NCBI RefSeq assembly: GCF_963676685.1
Contig: NC_092348.1
Coordinates: 29,921,386-29,985,385, forward strand
From: Mytilus edulis
Taxonomy: Eukaryota; Mollusca; Bivalvia; Mytilida; Mytilidae
DNA: 64,000 nt
Direction: 5' to 3'
Positions 55,534 to 64,000 of the stretch are shown here, piece after piece; position 1 is the stretch's first letter, and the number at the start of each line of letters is the position of its first letter. Position numbers and translations under genes: made by a program. Under the pieces are notes generated by a model. That model saw nothing but the letters and a program-made list of their open reading frames with translations. It ran no database searches and was not told where the DNA came from.

Positions 55534-58500
55534 ATGGATCATCTTAAAATATGTATTTTTTTACTTACAATGATGGTTCTACGTGTAAGTCACAATTGTA
55601 ATGGAATTAGAAATATAGACAAATTTAAAAAGTATGTGTCTATTATGTCTGAACAAATGTTGATTTTATGTTATTTCAAGAAACGTTTTGGGATGACCAA
55701 CTTGTACAAAATGTAAAGCACTTATATCAAAATGTATATAATGGTGATATTTATCACAGTGATGGAACAAATAATAAGCAAGGTGTTGCCATAATTAAAT
55801 GATTATATGAAATTATTTGAAAATATCATTATTGTTGGTGACTGGAATACATCATTGTCTTGCAAAGACAGATGTAGTAAACAGTACACAAAAATGATGA
55901 ATCGGTCAAAAAGTTGAATGATATTATGCTTAATCATAATATATACGATATATGGAGATTTAAAAATCCAGATAAACTTGTATTTTCAAGAAAAATGGTT
56001 TACAATGGTGAACTCAAACAATCAAGAATAGATTATTTTTTATTGAATAGAAATTTGACATTTTTTGTACAGGGTGTATATCATTATGATACTACAATTA
56101 GTGATCACTGTTTTGTTGAAATAAAAATGAATTTTGAAAAAATTGAAAGAGGTCCAGGTTTATGGATTTTAAACAATGCATTTTTGAAAAATGAAGAATA
56201 TGTTTCAAAAATTAGAAATATCATTGAGGAAGAAAAACAAAGCACACTTTTTAATTCAGAGTTTCTCATTTGGTGGGATAATTTAAAATATAAGATCAAG
56301 AAATTTAGTCAGGTATTTGGAAAAAGAATTCAGAAAGAAAAGAATGCAGAATATTTTTTACTGCAAAATAAGCTGAAAAGAATATCAGAGAGAATTGCTT
56401 TATGGGAAATTATTGATGTAGCTCAGTATGGAAATTTGAAATTAGATTTGTCAGTGTATGAAGAACAAAAATGTAAAGGAGCAATTCTGCGTTCAAAGGC
56501 ATTTTGGGCTACAGAGAGTGATAAATGCACTAAATATTGTTTTACAAATGGAAAAGCAAAAGCAAGAGTCACATTGCATTAAAGAACTATTGAATGAACA
56601 AAATGAGAGTGTTACTAATACTGAAGGTATCTTAGATACGCAGTATGATTTTTATAGTAAATTGTATTCTTCTGTTAAAACAGATGATGATATTATGAAA
56701 GAATTTTTTAAAAATGTAAATACTAAAATAAATCAGGAGGATGTAGATTTATGTGACGATGATATAACAGTAAAAGAAATTGAATTTGCATTACAGAAAA
56801 TGGCTAGAAATAAAAGTCCTGGCTCTGATGGTCTTACAGTTGAATTCTATTGTACTTTTTTAGTTCACTGAAAGACATTCTATTGAAATTGTTTGAAGAG
56901 ATTGAAAAATATTCAGCTTTCTCGGTCTATGAGATGTGGGATTATTAGTTTAATATTTAAGAAAAAAGGAGATAAAAGATTTTTGAAAAACTATAGACCT
57001 ATTTCACTCCTTCAGGTAGATTATAAAATATTAGCCAAAGTGATGGCTAATAGATTTAAACAAATTTTATGTAAAATTGTATCAAAATGTCAGTCTTGTT
57101 GTATACCTGGTAGAGATATTGCTGATACTATTGCTAATATAAGAGATGTACTTGACCTTATAGAAAATGAAGAATTGGAGGGATATTTACTTAAAATGGA
57201 TCAGGAGAAAGCATTCGATAAAGTTGGGCATAATTATTTAAGGGAGGTTCTTAAAAAGTAAGGATTTGGTGATAGATTTATAAATTGGGTAGGGATTTTT
57301 TTATACAGATATTCAAAGTTCTGTTAAAAGTAATGGGTTTCTTACTAAATATTTCAAAATTAAAAATGGGATCAGACAGGGATGTCCCATTAGTGCTCTT
57401 TTGTGTGTGCTTTCTGCCGAACCATTGCAGTGTGCAATTAGAAATAATTTAAACATTGAATGTATTAATATACCTAATTGTGATGAAAAAGCTGTTATTT
57501 TTCAACACGCTGACGATACTTCTCTTACATTATGTAATAAAGAGGCTATCAATGAAACATTGAATATTTTTGAAATTTATGGAAAAGCATCAGGTTCAAA
57601 GATAAATATGTCAAAATTGGAGATTATGTGTATTGGTAAAGCAAAAGTTAATGTATCAGAAATACAGCAAATAGGGTTGAAGTATTCTATAGATTGTATA
57701 CAGGTATTAGGTGTGTATGTAGGCAAAAATAAATTACTTTGTGATGATCTTAATTGGAAAGATAAGATTAGTAAAATTAAAATGTTAGTTAATTTATGGA
57801 AACAGAGACGATTGACATTATCTGGTAGAGCTACTGTAATATCCTCACTATTGATGTCTAGGTTATGGTACACAATAGCAGTGTGTTCAATTCCTGATTG
57901 GGCTTAACAGTCAATCAAGAAAATATGTTTAGATTTTTTATGGAATAATGGATCGCATTTGATCAAATATAGAACGATAATAGGAGACAAAACTGATGGA
58001 GGTTTAAAATACCCTGATATCTATTTAAAACTATTAGCCTTTAGATTAAAATTTTTGACAAGATTTTTAGATAAAGATTTTCATGCTATATGGAAATACA
58101 CTATGAAATATTTTTTGAACAAGATACACAATACAAATCTTGGTGTACATTGTTTATTTTTATTGCTACAAAAGAAAGATTGTACAAACATACCTGTGTT
58201 TTACAGGGAAATCATTGATGCATGGCAATATTTTAAACCTTATGTTGATATTGATATACGATCGGTTGATATTTTTAATCAACCAATTTTTTTGAATGAA
58301 TTCATCGAGATAAATGGTAAATGCATATTTTGGAAACAGTTTGTATTAGCTGGAATTACCAAATTAAAACATGTAGCATATGAAGTGATTCCAGGTTTTT
58401 TACCTTTTAATGCTATTCATGAAATGATTAAAAATGTTGATGACAATGTAGATTGTAATAAACTTAGACAGCAATATAATAGTTTGCTAGAATGTATACC

Positions 58501-59281
58501 AAATGAATGGGAAAAGGTGATATTAAATGAAACAAAACCAGTAAACTGTGATGATGTTCCATTGTTTATTGTAAATTATAATAACAAAACAAAAGATTTG
58601 TATGTTGTAAAACAAAAGATTTTTATGGTATATTAGTAGATAAATGTTATATTGAACCTGTTGCTCATCAATATTGGTTAGAAAGTTTTAATGTCCAATA
58701 TGTTCCTTTTAAGTTCTTATGGACAACTGTTCACTGCTATTGGAAATCGCCAGACTGTGTGCAATTAGATTTTAAAATTATTCACAATAGAATATTTACA
58801 AATTTGAAACTAAAAAGAATCGGACTTTCTGACTCAGACATTTGTGATAGTTGTAAATCTGTAGTAGAAGATTTGTTTCACTTATTTTTGAAATGTCAAG
58901 ATCTAGATGTTTTTCATAACTATATGTTTGTTTTTTTATGTGAACTTCTAGAGAAATGTGAATTTGATGTCTTGGTCAATCAAGGATATAGACAGATATT
59001 TTTGCTTGGTATGACAAGTACTTATACTGATGTAAATACATATTTTGTTAATTTTGTTCTTTCTGTTGCAAGACTTTGTTTTCAAAAGGAGACAAATGAT
59101 CAAAAATGATTTCAAGAATATAGATCTTAAGAGATTTTTCAGGTATACACTGAAACATTATATTTCTTATTATCATCTGTATTGTAAGATTGTAAACAAG
59201 ATGAACATTTTTGAAACGAACTTTCTAAAGAATAATTGTAAAATGACTGAAATAGATGGTGTTTTGATATTTAACTTTTAA
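55534..59281 (+). pseudogene. L4 ORF2: endonuclease-reverse transcriptase, heavily broken
   Basis: ATG 55534 lies inside the end of ORF1. Frames change near 55670 and 55800 (where about 45 residues of endonuclease are missing), 56540, 56870 and 57260; a TAA at 57905-57907 and shifts near 58600 and 59090 follow. Pieces identify it: SHNCNG, GDWNTSLS, QSRIDYFLLN, SDHCF, NYRPISLLQVDYKILAKVMANR, MDQEKAFDKVGH, GCPISALL, HADDTSLTL near 57510 and a CDSC...H...C knuckle near 58845. No functional product expected. Confidence 0.92.
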
Positions 59282-59367
59282 TGACATGTTAAAAAATACT
59301 GTGATACTCTATTGAATATTTTATTCTTTTATTATTAATGTGAATTGTGATTTTATATGTTTTATTG

Positions 59368-59373
59368 AATAAA
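59368..59373 (+). promoter_or_regulatory. AATAAA of L4
   Basis: Seven bases before the A tail starting at 59381; same AATAAAGATAAA block as L1. Confidence 0.6.
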
Positions 59374-59385
59374 GATAAACAAAAA

Positions 59386-59399
59386 AAGGCGTTGGACTT
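59386..59399 (+). repeat. Target-site duplication of L4, right copy
   Basis: AAGGCGTTGGACTT directly after the A tail. Confidence 0.9.
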
Positions 59400-59448
59400 A
59401 AGTTCCAATGGACGTATGTCCGCGTGGGTTCGAACCCCACCCGCACTA
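59386..59448 (+). pseudogene. tRNA-Leu 3' remnant downstream of L4
   Basis: Second half of the split gene, sequence otherwise as type copy. Confidence 0.93.
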
Positions 59449-60024
59449 GTCTTATTTTTATTACACCAAATTGACATCTTGCCTGTAACTGAATGAATTG
59501 TACGCAAGTACAGCTCCTTATAATATCGAATAAGCAATGCAATCAAAGTTCCGAAATATAGATCTACAGTTGTTGCTAGAACAGAAGTAAGTAATACTTT
59601 AAATTGTAACCGCAGTATTTTTCCTAATAGCGCAACTGCGATCAGGAGAAACGCTAAAAAAAACTGTAACGGCAGATATTATATGCCCATGCAGTACATT
59701 TTTATGAAAGAAAAAAACATATTTTATGTAAAATTGCTTCCGTGATGCGAATGGAATAATGAACTCGTAATTTATTTCGCTCTTTATATACAATTACAGT
59801 AACGGTACTCAGGTTGGCAAAACATACAGTTTAACTTAATTGAATGTTTCAGCATGAAATAAATTGAATTGCACGGGATTTTCGATGAAAAGGCTGTCTA
59901 TTTGATTATTTGTCGTTTGCGGTATTTGATCTACACAATTGCGACTTACAAATGAAAGCCGAACATTGTGATGAGTAGCTAGAGATTCATGTAACCATTT
60001 AAGAACCCCATTAGTAACAGTGTC

Positions 60025-60108
60025 ACTGTGGTGGCCGAGTGGTTTAAGGCGTTGGACTTAAGTTCCAATGGACGTATGTCCGCGTGGGTTCGAACCCCAC
60101 CCGCACTA
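60025..60108 (+). pseudogene. Degenerate tRNA-Leu copy
   Basis: Acceptor reads ACTGTGG (base 2 mismatched) after a six-base insertion upstream, and the D loop has one extra T. Anticodon TAA and B box kept. Function doubtful. Confidence 0.75.
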
Positions 60109-60719
60109 GTCTTATTTTTATTACACCAAATTGACATCTTGCCTGTAACTGAATGAATTGTACACAAGTACAGCTCCTTATAACATCGAATAAGCAATGC
60201 AATCAAACTTCCGAAATATAGATCTACAGTTGTTGCTAGAACAGTAAGTTATACTTTAAATTGTAACTGCGGTATTTTTCCTAATAGCGCAACTGCAATC
60301 AGGAGTAACGCTAAAAAAAACTGTAACAGCAGATATTATATGCCCATGCAGTACACTTTTATGAATGAAAAAAACATACTTTATGTAAAATTGCTTCCGT
60401 GATGCGAATTGATTTTTTTTCCCGTTCAAATGATCGTTTATGAAATAATGAACTCGTAATTTCTTTCGCTCTTTATATACAATTATGGAAATTCTTACAG
60501 TAACGATACTCAGGTTGGTAAAACATCAAGTTTAACTTAATTGAATGTTTCAGCATGAAATAAGTTGAATTGCACGGGATTTTCGATGAAAAGGCTGTCT
60601 ATTTGATTATTTTCCGTTTGCGGTATTTGATCTACACAATTGCGACTTACAAATGAAATGCGAACATTGTGATAAGTAGCTAGAGATTCATGTAACCATT
60701 TAAGATCCCCATTAGTAAC

Positions 60720-60810
60720 AGTGTGGTGGCCGAGTGGTTAATTATATAAGGCGTTGGACTTAAGTTCCAATGGACGTATGTCCGCGTGGGTTCGAACCAA
60801 ACCCGCACTA
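60720..60810 (+). pseudogene. Degenerate tRNA-Leu copy with D-loop insertion
   Basis: Eight extra bases (attatata-like) in the D loop and CAAAC for CCCAC in the T stem destroy the fold. The acceptor 5' strand is normal. Confidence 0.85.
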
Positions 60811-61030
60811 GTCTTATTTTTATTACACCAAATTGACATCTTGCCTGTAACTGAATGAATTGTTCGCAAGTACAGCTCCTTATAATATCGAATAAGCAAT
60901 GCAATCAAAGTTCCGAAATATAGATCTATAGTTGCTGCTAGAACAGTAAGTAATACTTTAAATTGTAACCGCAGTAATTTTCCTAAATCAGGAGTAACGC
61001 TAAAAATAACTGTAACTGCAGATATTATTT

Positions 61031-61180
61031 AAAGAATGACTGTAATATTTTTTCTGTTTATGAAGACATAACATAAAAAATTTGGTGCACACTGAATAAC
61101 GCGAGGAGCGGGTTATTTAACAGTGTACACCGCATTTTTTATGTCATTTCGAATAGACAGAAAAAATACAGTCATTTCTT
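61031..61180. repeat. Foldback hairpin element, about 150 bp
   Basis: Imperfect arms of about 70 bp (AAAGAATGACTGTA ... ACAGTCATTTCTT; GTGCACACTGAATAAC ... GGTTATTTAACAGTGTACACC) around a loop GCGAGGAGCG. Typical of a MITE. Confidence 0.8.
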
Positions 61181-61189
61181 AAAATTTAA

Positions 61190-61507
61190 TGCTGAGTACA
61201 CACGTAATTCGAATTCGATTCGCATTAACTAATTCAAATTAGTTTAATTTGCATTCGAAACGTTTAACGTCCTAACGTCAATTTTAATTCGAGTTACAAT
61301 GCGCGTCAAATTTGTTTTACTGTCCAAACGACGTTAACTTTTAATTCGTATTCACAAAAGCGTTTTTCTAATGCGAATTAGATAATTCGAATTAGCCAAT
61401 TCGAATTAATTCGAATTAAAAAAGAAGAGTGTGTGAACGCGATTTGCGAATTCGATTCGAATTCGATTCGAATTCAATTCGAATTAAATGTCCGTGTGAA
61501 CGAGGCA
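61190..61507. mobile_element. Palindromic MITE rich in ATTCGAATT
   Basis: Ends TGCTGAGTACACACG and CGTGTGAACGAGGCA are imperfect inverted repeats. Inside, runs of ATTCGAATTCGATTCG lie near both ends and facing each other. It is nested beside the foldback hairpin. Confidence 0.65.
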
Positions 61508-61553
61508 CAATTCTAAATTACATTTTAAACCGTAGAATACCATGAAAAATGTG

Positions 61554-61632
61554 ATGACGTCATGGTCACATGACAAAATTATGTCTATGGGTTCATAACA
61601 AAATAACGTCACCCAATCAGAGGACGCGTCAC
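61554..61632. promoter_or_regulatory. CRE and CCAAT motif cluster
   Basis: Palindromic ATGACGTCAT (61554-61563), AACGTCAC near 61605, CCAATCAG (61613-61620) and GCGTCAC near 61626. The spacing resembles CREB/ATF plus NF-Y promoters, but it lies in mobile DNA and use is unproven. Confidence 0.35.
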
Positions 61633-61646
61633 ATCCAAAATTAAAC

Positions 61647-62060
61647 TATATGCCCATGCAGTACACTTTTATGAAAGAAAAAAAACAATTTGATGTAAAA
61701 TTGCTTCCGTGATGCGAATTGAATTTTTTTCCGGTCTAATGATCGTTTGTGAGATAATGAACTAGTTATTTCTTTCGCTCTGTATATACAATTTGGAAAT
61801 GCTAACAGTAACGGTACTCAGTTTGGCAAAACATCAAGTTTAACTTAATTGAATGTTTCAGCATGAAACAAGTGGTCTCACAAGGGATTTTCGATGAAAA
61901 GGTTGTCTATTTGATTGTGTTTCCTTTGTGGTATCTAATTATAACAATTGATTCCTAAAATAGAAACGTGAACATTGCGATGCGTAACTATAGTATCGTC
62001 TAAACAATTAAGAATGCCATGCGTACTCGTCTTAATTTTATTACTCTCAATTGACACATT
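61647..62060 (+). repeat. Last degenerate array unit, tRNA deleted
   Basis: Spacer homology runs to aagaatgccat, then jumps to gcgtactcgtcttaattttatt, which corresponds to the final tRNA bases and the terminator region. Almost the whole tRNA is gone. Similarity fades by about 62060, marking the array edge. Confidence 0.8.
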
Positions 62061-62071
62061 GGAAAAGTCGA

Positions 62072-62182
62072 GTACACGCCATCTTCGTTCTGTAACCAAG
62101 GGTTACGATCCATTTCCCTCCTAGCCAGTAGAGGAGATGAGGGAAGTGGATCGTAACCCTTGGCTAGCGAAGATAAGTACAC
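62072..62182. repeat. Long inverted repeat (about 45-bp stem)
   Basis: Arms 62072-62120 and 62139-62182 (GTACACGCCATCTTCG ... CGAAGATAAGTACAC; AAGGGTTACGATCCAT ... AAGTGGATCGTAACCCTT) around an 18-base loop. A small foldback element at the array border. Confidence 0.8.
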
Positions 62183-62204
62183 CCTACAATGATTCAGATA
62201 ATAA

Positions 62205-62250
62205 AATTGAGAATGGAAATGGGGAATGTGCCAAAGAGACAACAAGATGT
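62205..62250 (+). repeat. Possible bivalve interspersed-repeat fragment
   Basis: The stretch gaatggaaatggggaatg followed by tgccaaagagacaacaag resembles a motif I recall as common in mussel UTRs and genomic repeats. From memory only, not searched. Confidence 0.4.
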
Positions 62251-62282
62251 ATGTTTTCCTTTTCATGTTTTGAAGATATTTT

Positions 62283-62288
62283 TTTATT
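62283..62288 (-). promoter_or_regulatory. Poly(A) signal of alkaline phosphatase gene
   Basis: AATAAA on the minus strand, about 80 nt after the TAA stop, with a GT-rich stretch beyond. Supports 62367 as the real gene end. Confidence 0.55.
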
Positions 62289-62366
62289 AGTGGTAAAATT
62301 ACTTTTAGAAATAATAAACAAAGAAAAACATGGAAAACAGAATATCATATATATTCATTTCTATTG

Positions 62367-62566
62367 TTATGGCATATGGTCTACACAACTGTTTTTATAT
62401 TCCCCTACACATGACGCAAATGCTAAAACGTGTGGTATATAACTCTGCTCATGTGTAGCGTGGAACAAATGTGACATAGGTCCTTTTGCATAGATTGCAA
62501 CATCTTCTCCTGCATGTGTAGATGGGTTAAAAGGAATGGCTGATTCCGATACATAGTTCTTATCAT
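62367..62566 (-). CDS. ALP: Alkaline phosphatase, terminal exon
   Basis: Minus-strand exon preceded by acceptor ttttgtag and in phase with the upstream exon (split Asp codon). It codes 65 residues plus stop, including HAGEDVAIYAKGPMSHLFH and HEQSYIPHVLAFASC. These match the conserved C-terminal part of animal alkaline phosphatases (THxGEDV, with the zinc-binding His, and HLxHGVHEQNYxPH). The enzyme hydrolyses phosphate monoesters with two zinc ions and one magnesium, usually outside the cell. The last ten residues after SCVG are not family-like and there is no hydrophobic GPI signal, so this may be an unanchored form. Alternatively a donor GTAGGG at 62408 may lead to another last exon. Confidence 0.9.
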
Positions 62567-63167
62567 CTACAAAATATAAAAGATGTCTTATCAGTGTCTA
62601 TAAGTATTCAATATATATCGGATATGCACGACCATTTTGGTATTCTGGGGAAAAGAGGAGCGTCGTAACTTAGGTATCTGATTCATCACTACCGCTCGCA
62701 TTAAAAAACATTTGTTGTTTTCATTTGTAGTAAATCACAGTGCATATTGAGTATGTGTCTTAGGACAACATACGTTTTCTTTTAAAATATTAAATGAGTA
62801 ATTAGCAAAGCACGCTCTGTCACCATAATTTTAGGTAACCTCAATTGCCTCATTGGTTAATGTGGAAGGATAACAATGAAACATTTATCTGAGGTGAACC
62901 TTCTTCTTAAAACTTCCCATGCTTTCTATTATTTCAAATACGGCATATTCTTAAGGAGGCAAAAGCCGCTTTGTACATATCTATGAATAATGGTAGAGTA
63001 TTTTTTTACCATTAATCGGTAAGCATTTCGCCTTCTTTGTGTGTGTATCTTAGTTTTTCCATTCCAAACTATAGTCAACTGAATAATCTCAATATGTTGT
63101 TTTGCTTTCGCTGTTATTTTATAAAGTAAATAAATCTCAATTTAACAACGGTGTCTATAGTATTTAC
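62567..63167 (-). other. Alkaline phosphatase intron, 601 nt
   Basis: Donor GTAAATA and acceptor TTTTGTAG on the minus strand. AT-rich, with no other feature seen. Confidence 0.8.
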
Positions 63168-63296
63168 CTGTATTCACGCTAGTTAAGTCAGGTCTGATTC
63201 CTGACCATGCTCCAGGACCAGTACCATAGATTAATGATGTCAATGGTTTGTGGTCTTTAGCAAGTTCGAGTTGACCAGCACTGTTCTTTATCAAAC
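63168..63296 (-). CDS. ALP: Alkaline phosphatase, internal exon
   Basis: A 129-nt exon bounded by acceptor ttttctag and donor CAG|GTAAATA. It codes LIKNSAGQLELAKDHKPLTS, then LIYGTGPGAWSGIRPDL and TSVNT, joining in phase to the next exon. In vertebrate relatives this segment reads LLYGNGPGY followed by a variable loop, just before the THxGEDV block, so order and spacing fit. The 5' part of the gene lies beyond the right edge of the window or in exons I cannot recognise. Confidence 0.88.
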
Positions 63297-64000
63297 CTAG
63301 AAAATATTTTTTTAATGTAAGAATTAATATAAATTATGCTATATTTTCAATTTCTTAAATCACGATCGCTCATTAAGTGTTAAATTACAGCTTTTATACA
63401 ATAGTGATCTCAAAGAATGACATGACTTCAGTTATTTGTTTACTAAATGATACTAGTAAGCTAAACCAGCTATCAACCACTTTCTTTCCAGGAGTAAAAT
63501 GAAATTCTTAAAAAAAAGTACTCGGGAAAACTGTGCGGTCAATACACTATGCTTTAAACTATATTGCCTCGATATGATTGATTTTTTTTTCATATTAATA
63601 TCAGATTGGAAACACTCATTGCATTTACTTTCAAATCGTTAATATTACTTCCTCGTCAGATAGCCGCGTGATTGCTCATATTATTCCTTAGCTATTGGCA
63701 ACTTGAGATCTAGTTTCATTGCGTTTGTTTCTATTTCAGCTTTCAATATATAACCCAACTTGGTAAGAATAGGTAACAAACGAAAGAACCGGTCAAACAG
63801 TTCGTGGACGAGTCTACTTTTTAACGGTTGATATGAAATAAATGTCTGACTCTCGTAAAATAGCATCTTCTATTCCTTTCAAATCTGAATACATTCAGAA
63901 CTCGTACAATTTAAATGCATTTAATCTGTAAATTTTGTATAACACCCGTTTTATTTCTGATTATTGGTTCAGCAAGTGGAGTTTTCAGAACCGAAATATA
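63297..64000 (-). other. Probable upstream intron of alkaline phosphatase
   Basis: About 700 nt of AT-rich sequence with no further alkaline phosphatase exon seen. A 61-codon minus-strand frame at 63681-63866 has no motif I know. Confidence 0.5.

Larger units (their letters stand above)
54860..55547 (+). pseudogene. L4 ORF1 fragment (C-terminal, acidic)
   Basis: The open frame runs through the 5' junction from the tRNA remnant to TAA at 55545. It has no zinc knuckles. It holds a repetitive V-N-G-K-V segment, a charged Asp/Glu/Lys/Ser-rich middle and a basic end (KSSVKRRNKTK). This is the disordered tail of ORF1. Any ATG start has been lost by truncation. It overlaps the ORF2 start by 14 nt. 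Confidence 0.85.
54860..59385 (+). mobile_element. LINE L4: 5'-truncated tRNA-Leu-targeted retrotransposon
   Basis: About 4.5 kb. It starts inside ORF1, beyond the zinc knuckles, as expected for incomplete reverse transcription, yet keeps a 14-bp target duplication and the standard 3' junction. ORF2 has many breaks. The 3' end (AATAAAGATAAAC plus A tail) is closest to that of L1, as is its protein sequence by eye. The host unit is already diverged, so this is the array edge or an older event. Confidence 0.94.
59386..61027 (+). repeat. Diverged array units, part 3
   Basis: Two and a half diverged units with tRNA copies at 60025 and 60720. They share edge-type variants (tgacatcttgcctgtaac, ttccgaaatatagat) with the unit at 51396, marking an edge subfamily. 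Interrupted at about 61027 by foldback elements. Confidence 0.9.
61028..61646. mobile_element. Composite non-autonomous insertion in array spacer
   Basis: About 620 bp separates gatatta from tatatgcc of the spacer, consistent with a TA duplication. It contains a long hairpin, a palindromic ATTCGAA-rich element and a segment with CRE and CCAAT motifs. No coding capacity. Confidence 0.65.

Noticed and set aside
24455-59385. LTR retrotransposon or retroviral origin of the inserts
   Set aside because: No LTRs, protease or integrase. Poly(A) tails, APE endonuclease and variable target duplications identify LINEs.
62137-62442. 101-codon plus-strand frame next to the inverted repeat
   Set aside because: It overlaps the alkaline phosphatase terminal exon in antisense and has no recognisable domain.
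63681-63866. 61-codon minus-strand frame as an upstream alkaline phosphatase exon
   Set aside because: No alkaline phosphatase motif and no matching phase or splice sites; may be chance or a worn repeat.

Overview
This is animal nuclear DNA, most likely from a bivalve mollusc. It contains intron-split coding exons, a class II tRNA-Leu without encoded CCA, Tx1/L1-like non-LTR retrotransposons (LINEs) with poly(A) tails, and several palindromic non-autonomous DNA elements. A motif at 62205-62250 (ggggaatgtgccaaagagac) is one I associate from memory with mussel sequences. No species was identified.

Layout. Positions 1-24454 are a head-to-tail array of a 680/681-bp unit, each unit with one 83-nt tRNA-Leu(UAA) gene and a spacer of about 597 bp. 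There are 35 complete near-identical copies here, and the array runs off the left edge. The array continues at 30641-34239 (5 complete copies) and 40136-45557 (7 complete copies). From 51338 to about 62060 it decays into diverged units with damaged tRNA genes; these also carry a 2.1-kb terminal-inverted-repeat DNA transposon (52353-54462) and nested foldback elements (61028-61646). Beyond the array edge, on the minus strand, are two exons of an alkaline phosphatase gene (62367-62566 and 63168-63296).

The array is interrupted by four LINEs, all in the same orientation as the tRNA genes: L1 24455-30640, L2 34240-40135, L3 45558-51337 and L4 54860-59385. In three of them the 3' poly(A) tail meets the tRNA gene at exactly the same TT/AA step, just after tRNA nucleotide 20, so the tRNA resumes as AAGGCGTTGG; in L3 it resumes five bases later. 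L1 and L4 have 11- and 14-bp target duplications of this site. L2 and L3 keep intact-looking 5' ends but have target deletions of about 484 and 27 nt. The four elements are clearly different lineages (roughly 60% protein identity between L1 and L2 in the RT core, by eye), so the shared site points to true target specificity for tRNA-Leu(UAA).

Each LINE has ORF1 (RNA-binding, CCHC knuckles, acidic tail) followed closely by ORF2 (APE-like endonuclease, reverse transcriptase with an HADD catalytic motif, C-terminal CCHC). None looks fully active. L1 has one in-frame TGA just before HADD. L2 has an intact 1302-codon ORF2, but the endonuclease GDFN motif reads GHFN and ORF1 has an early TAA. L3 and L4 are decayed.

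The inferred system is a redundant tRNA-Leu array used as a safe haven by a guild of site-specific LINEs. Each insertion destroys one tRNA copy by separating its A and B boxes, while many intact copies remain. Variant patterns show local unit duplication (dimers and trimers), homogenisation in the interior, and decay at the edge.
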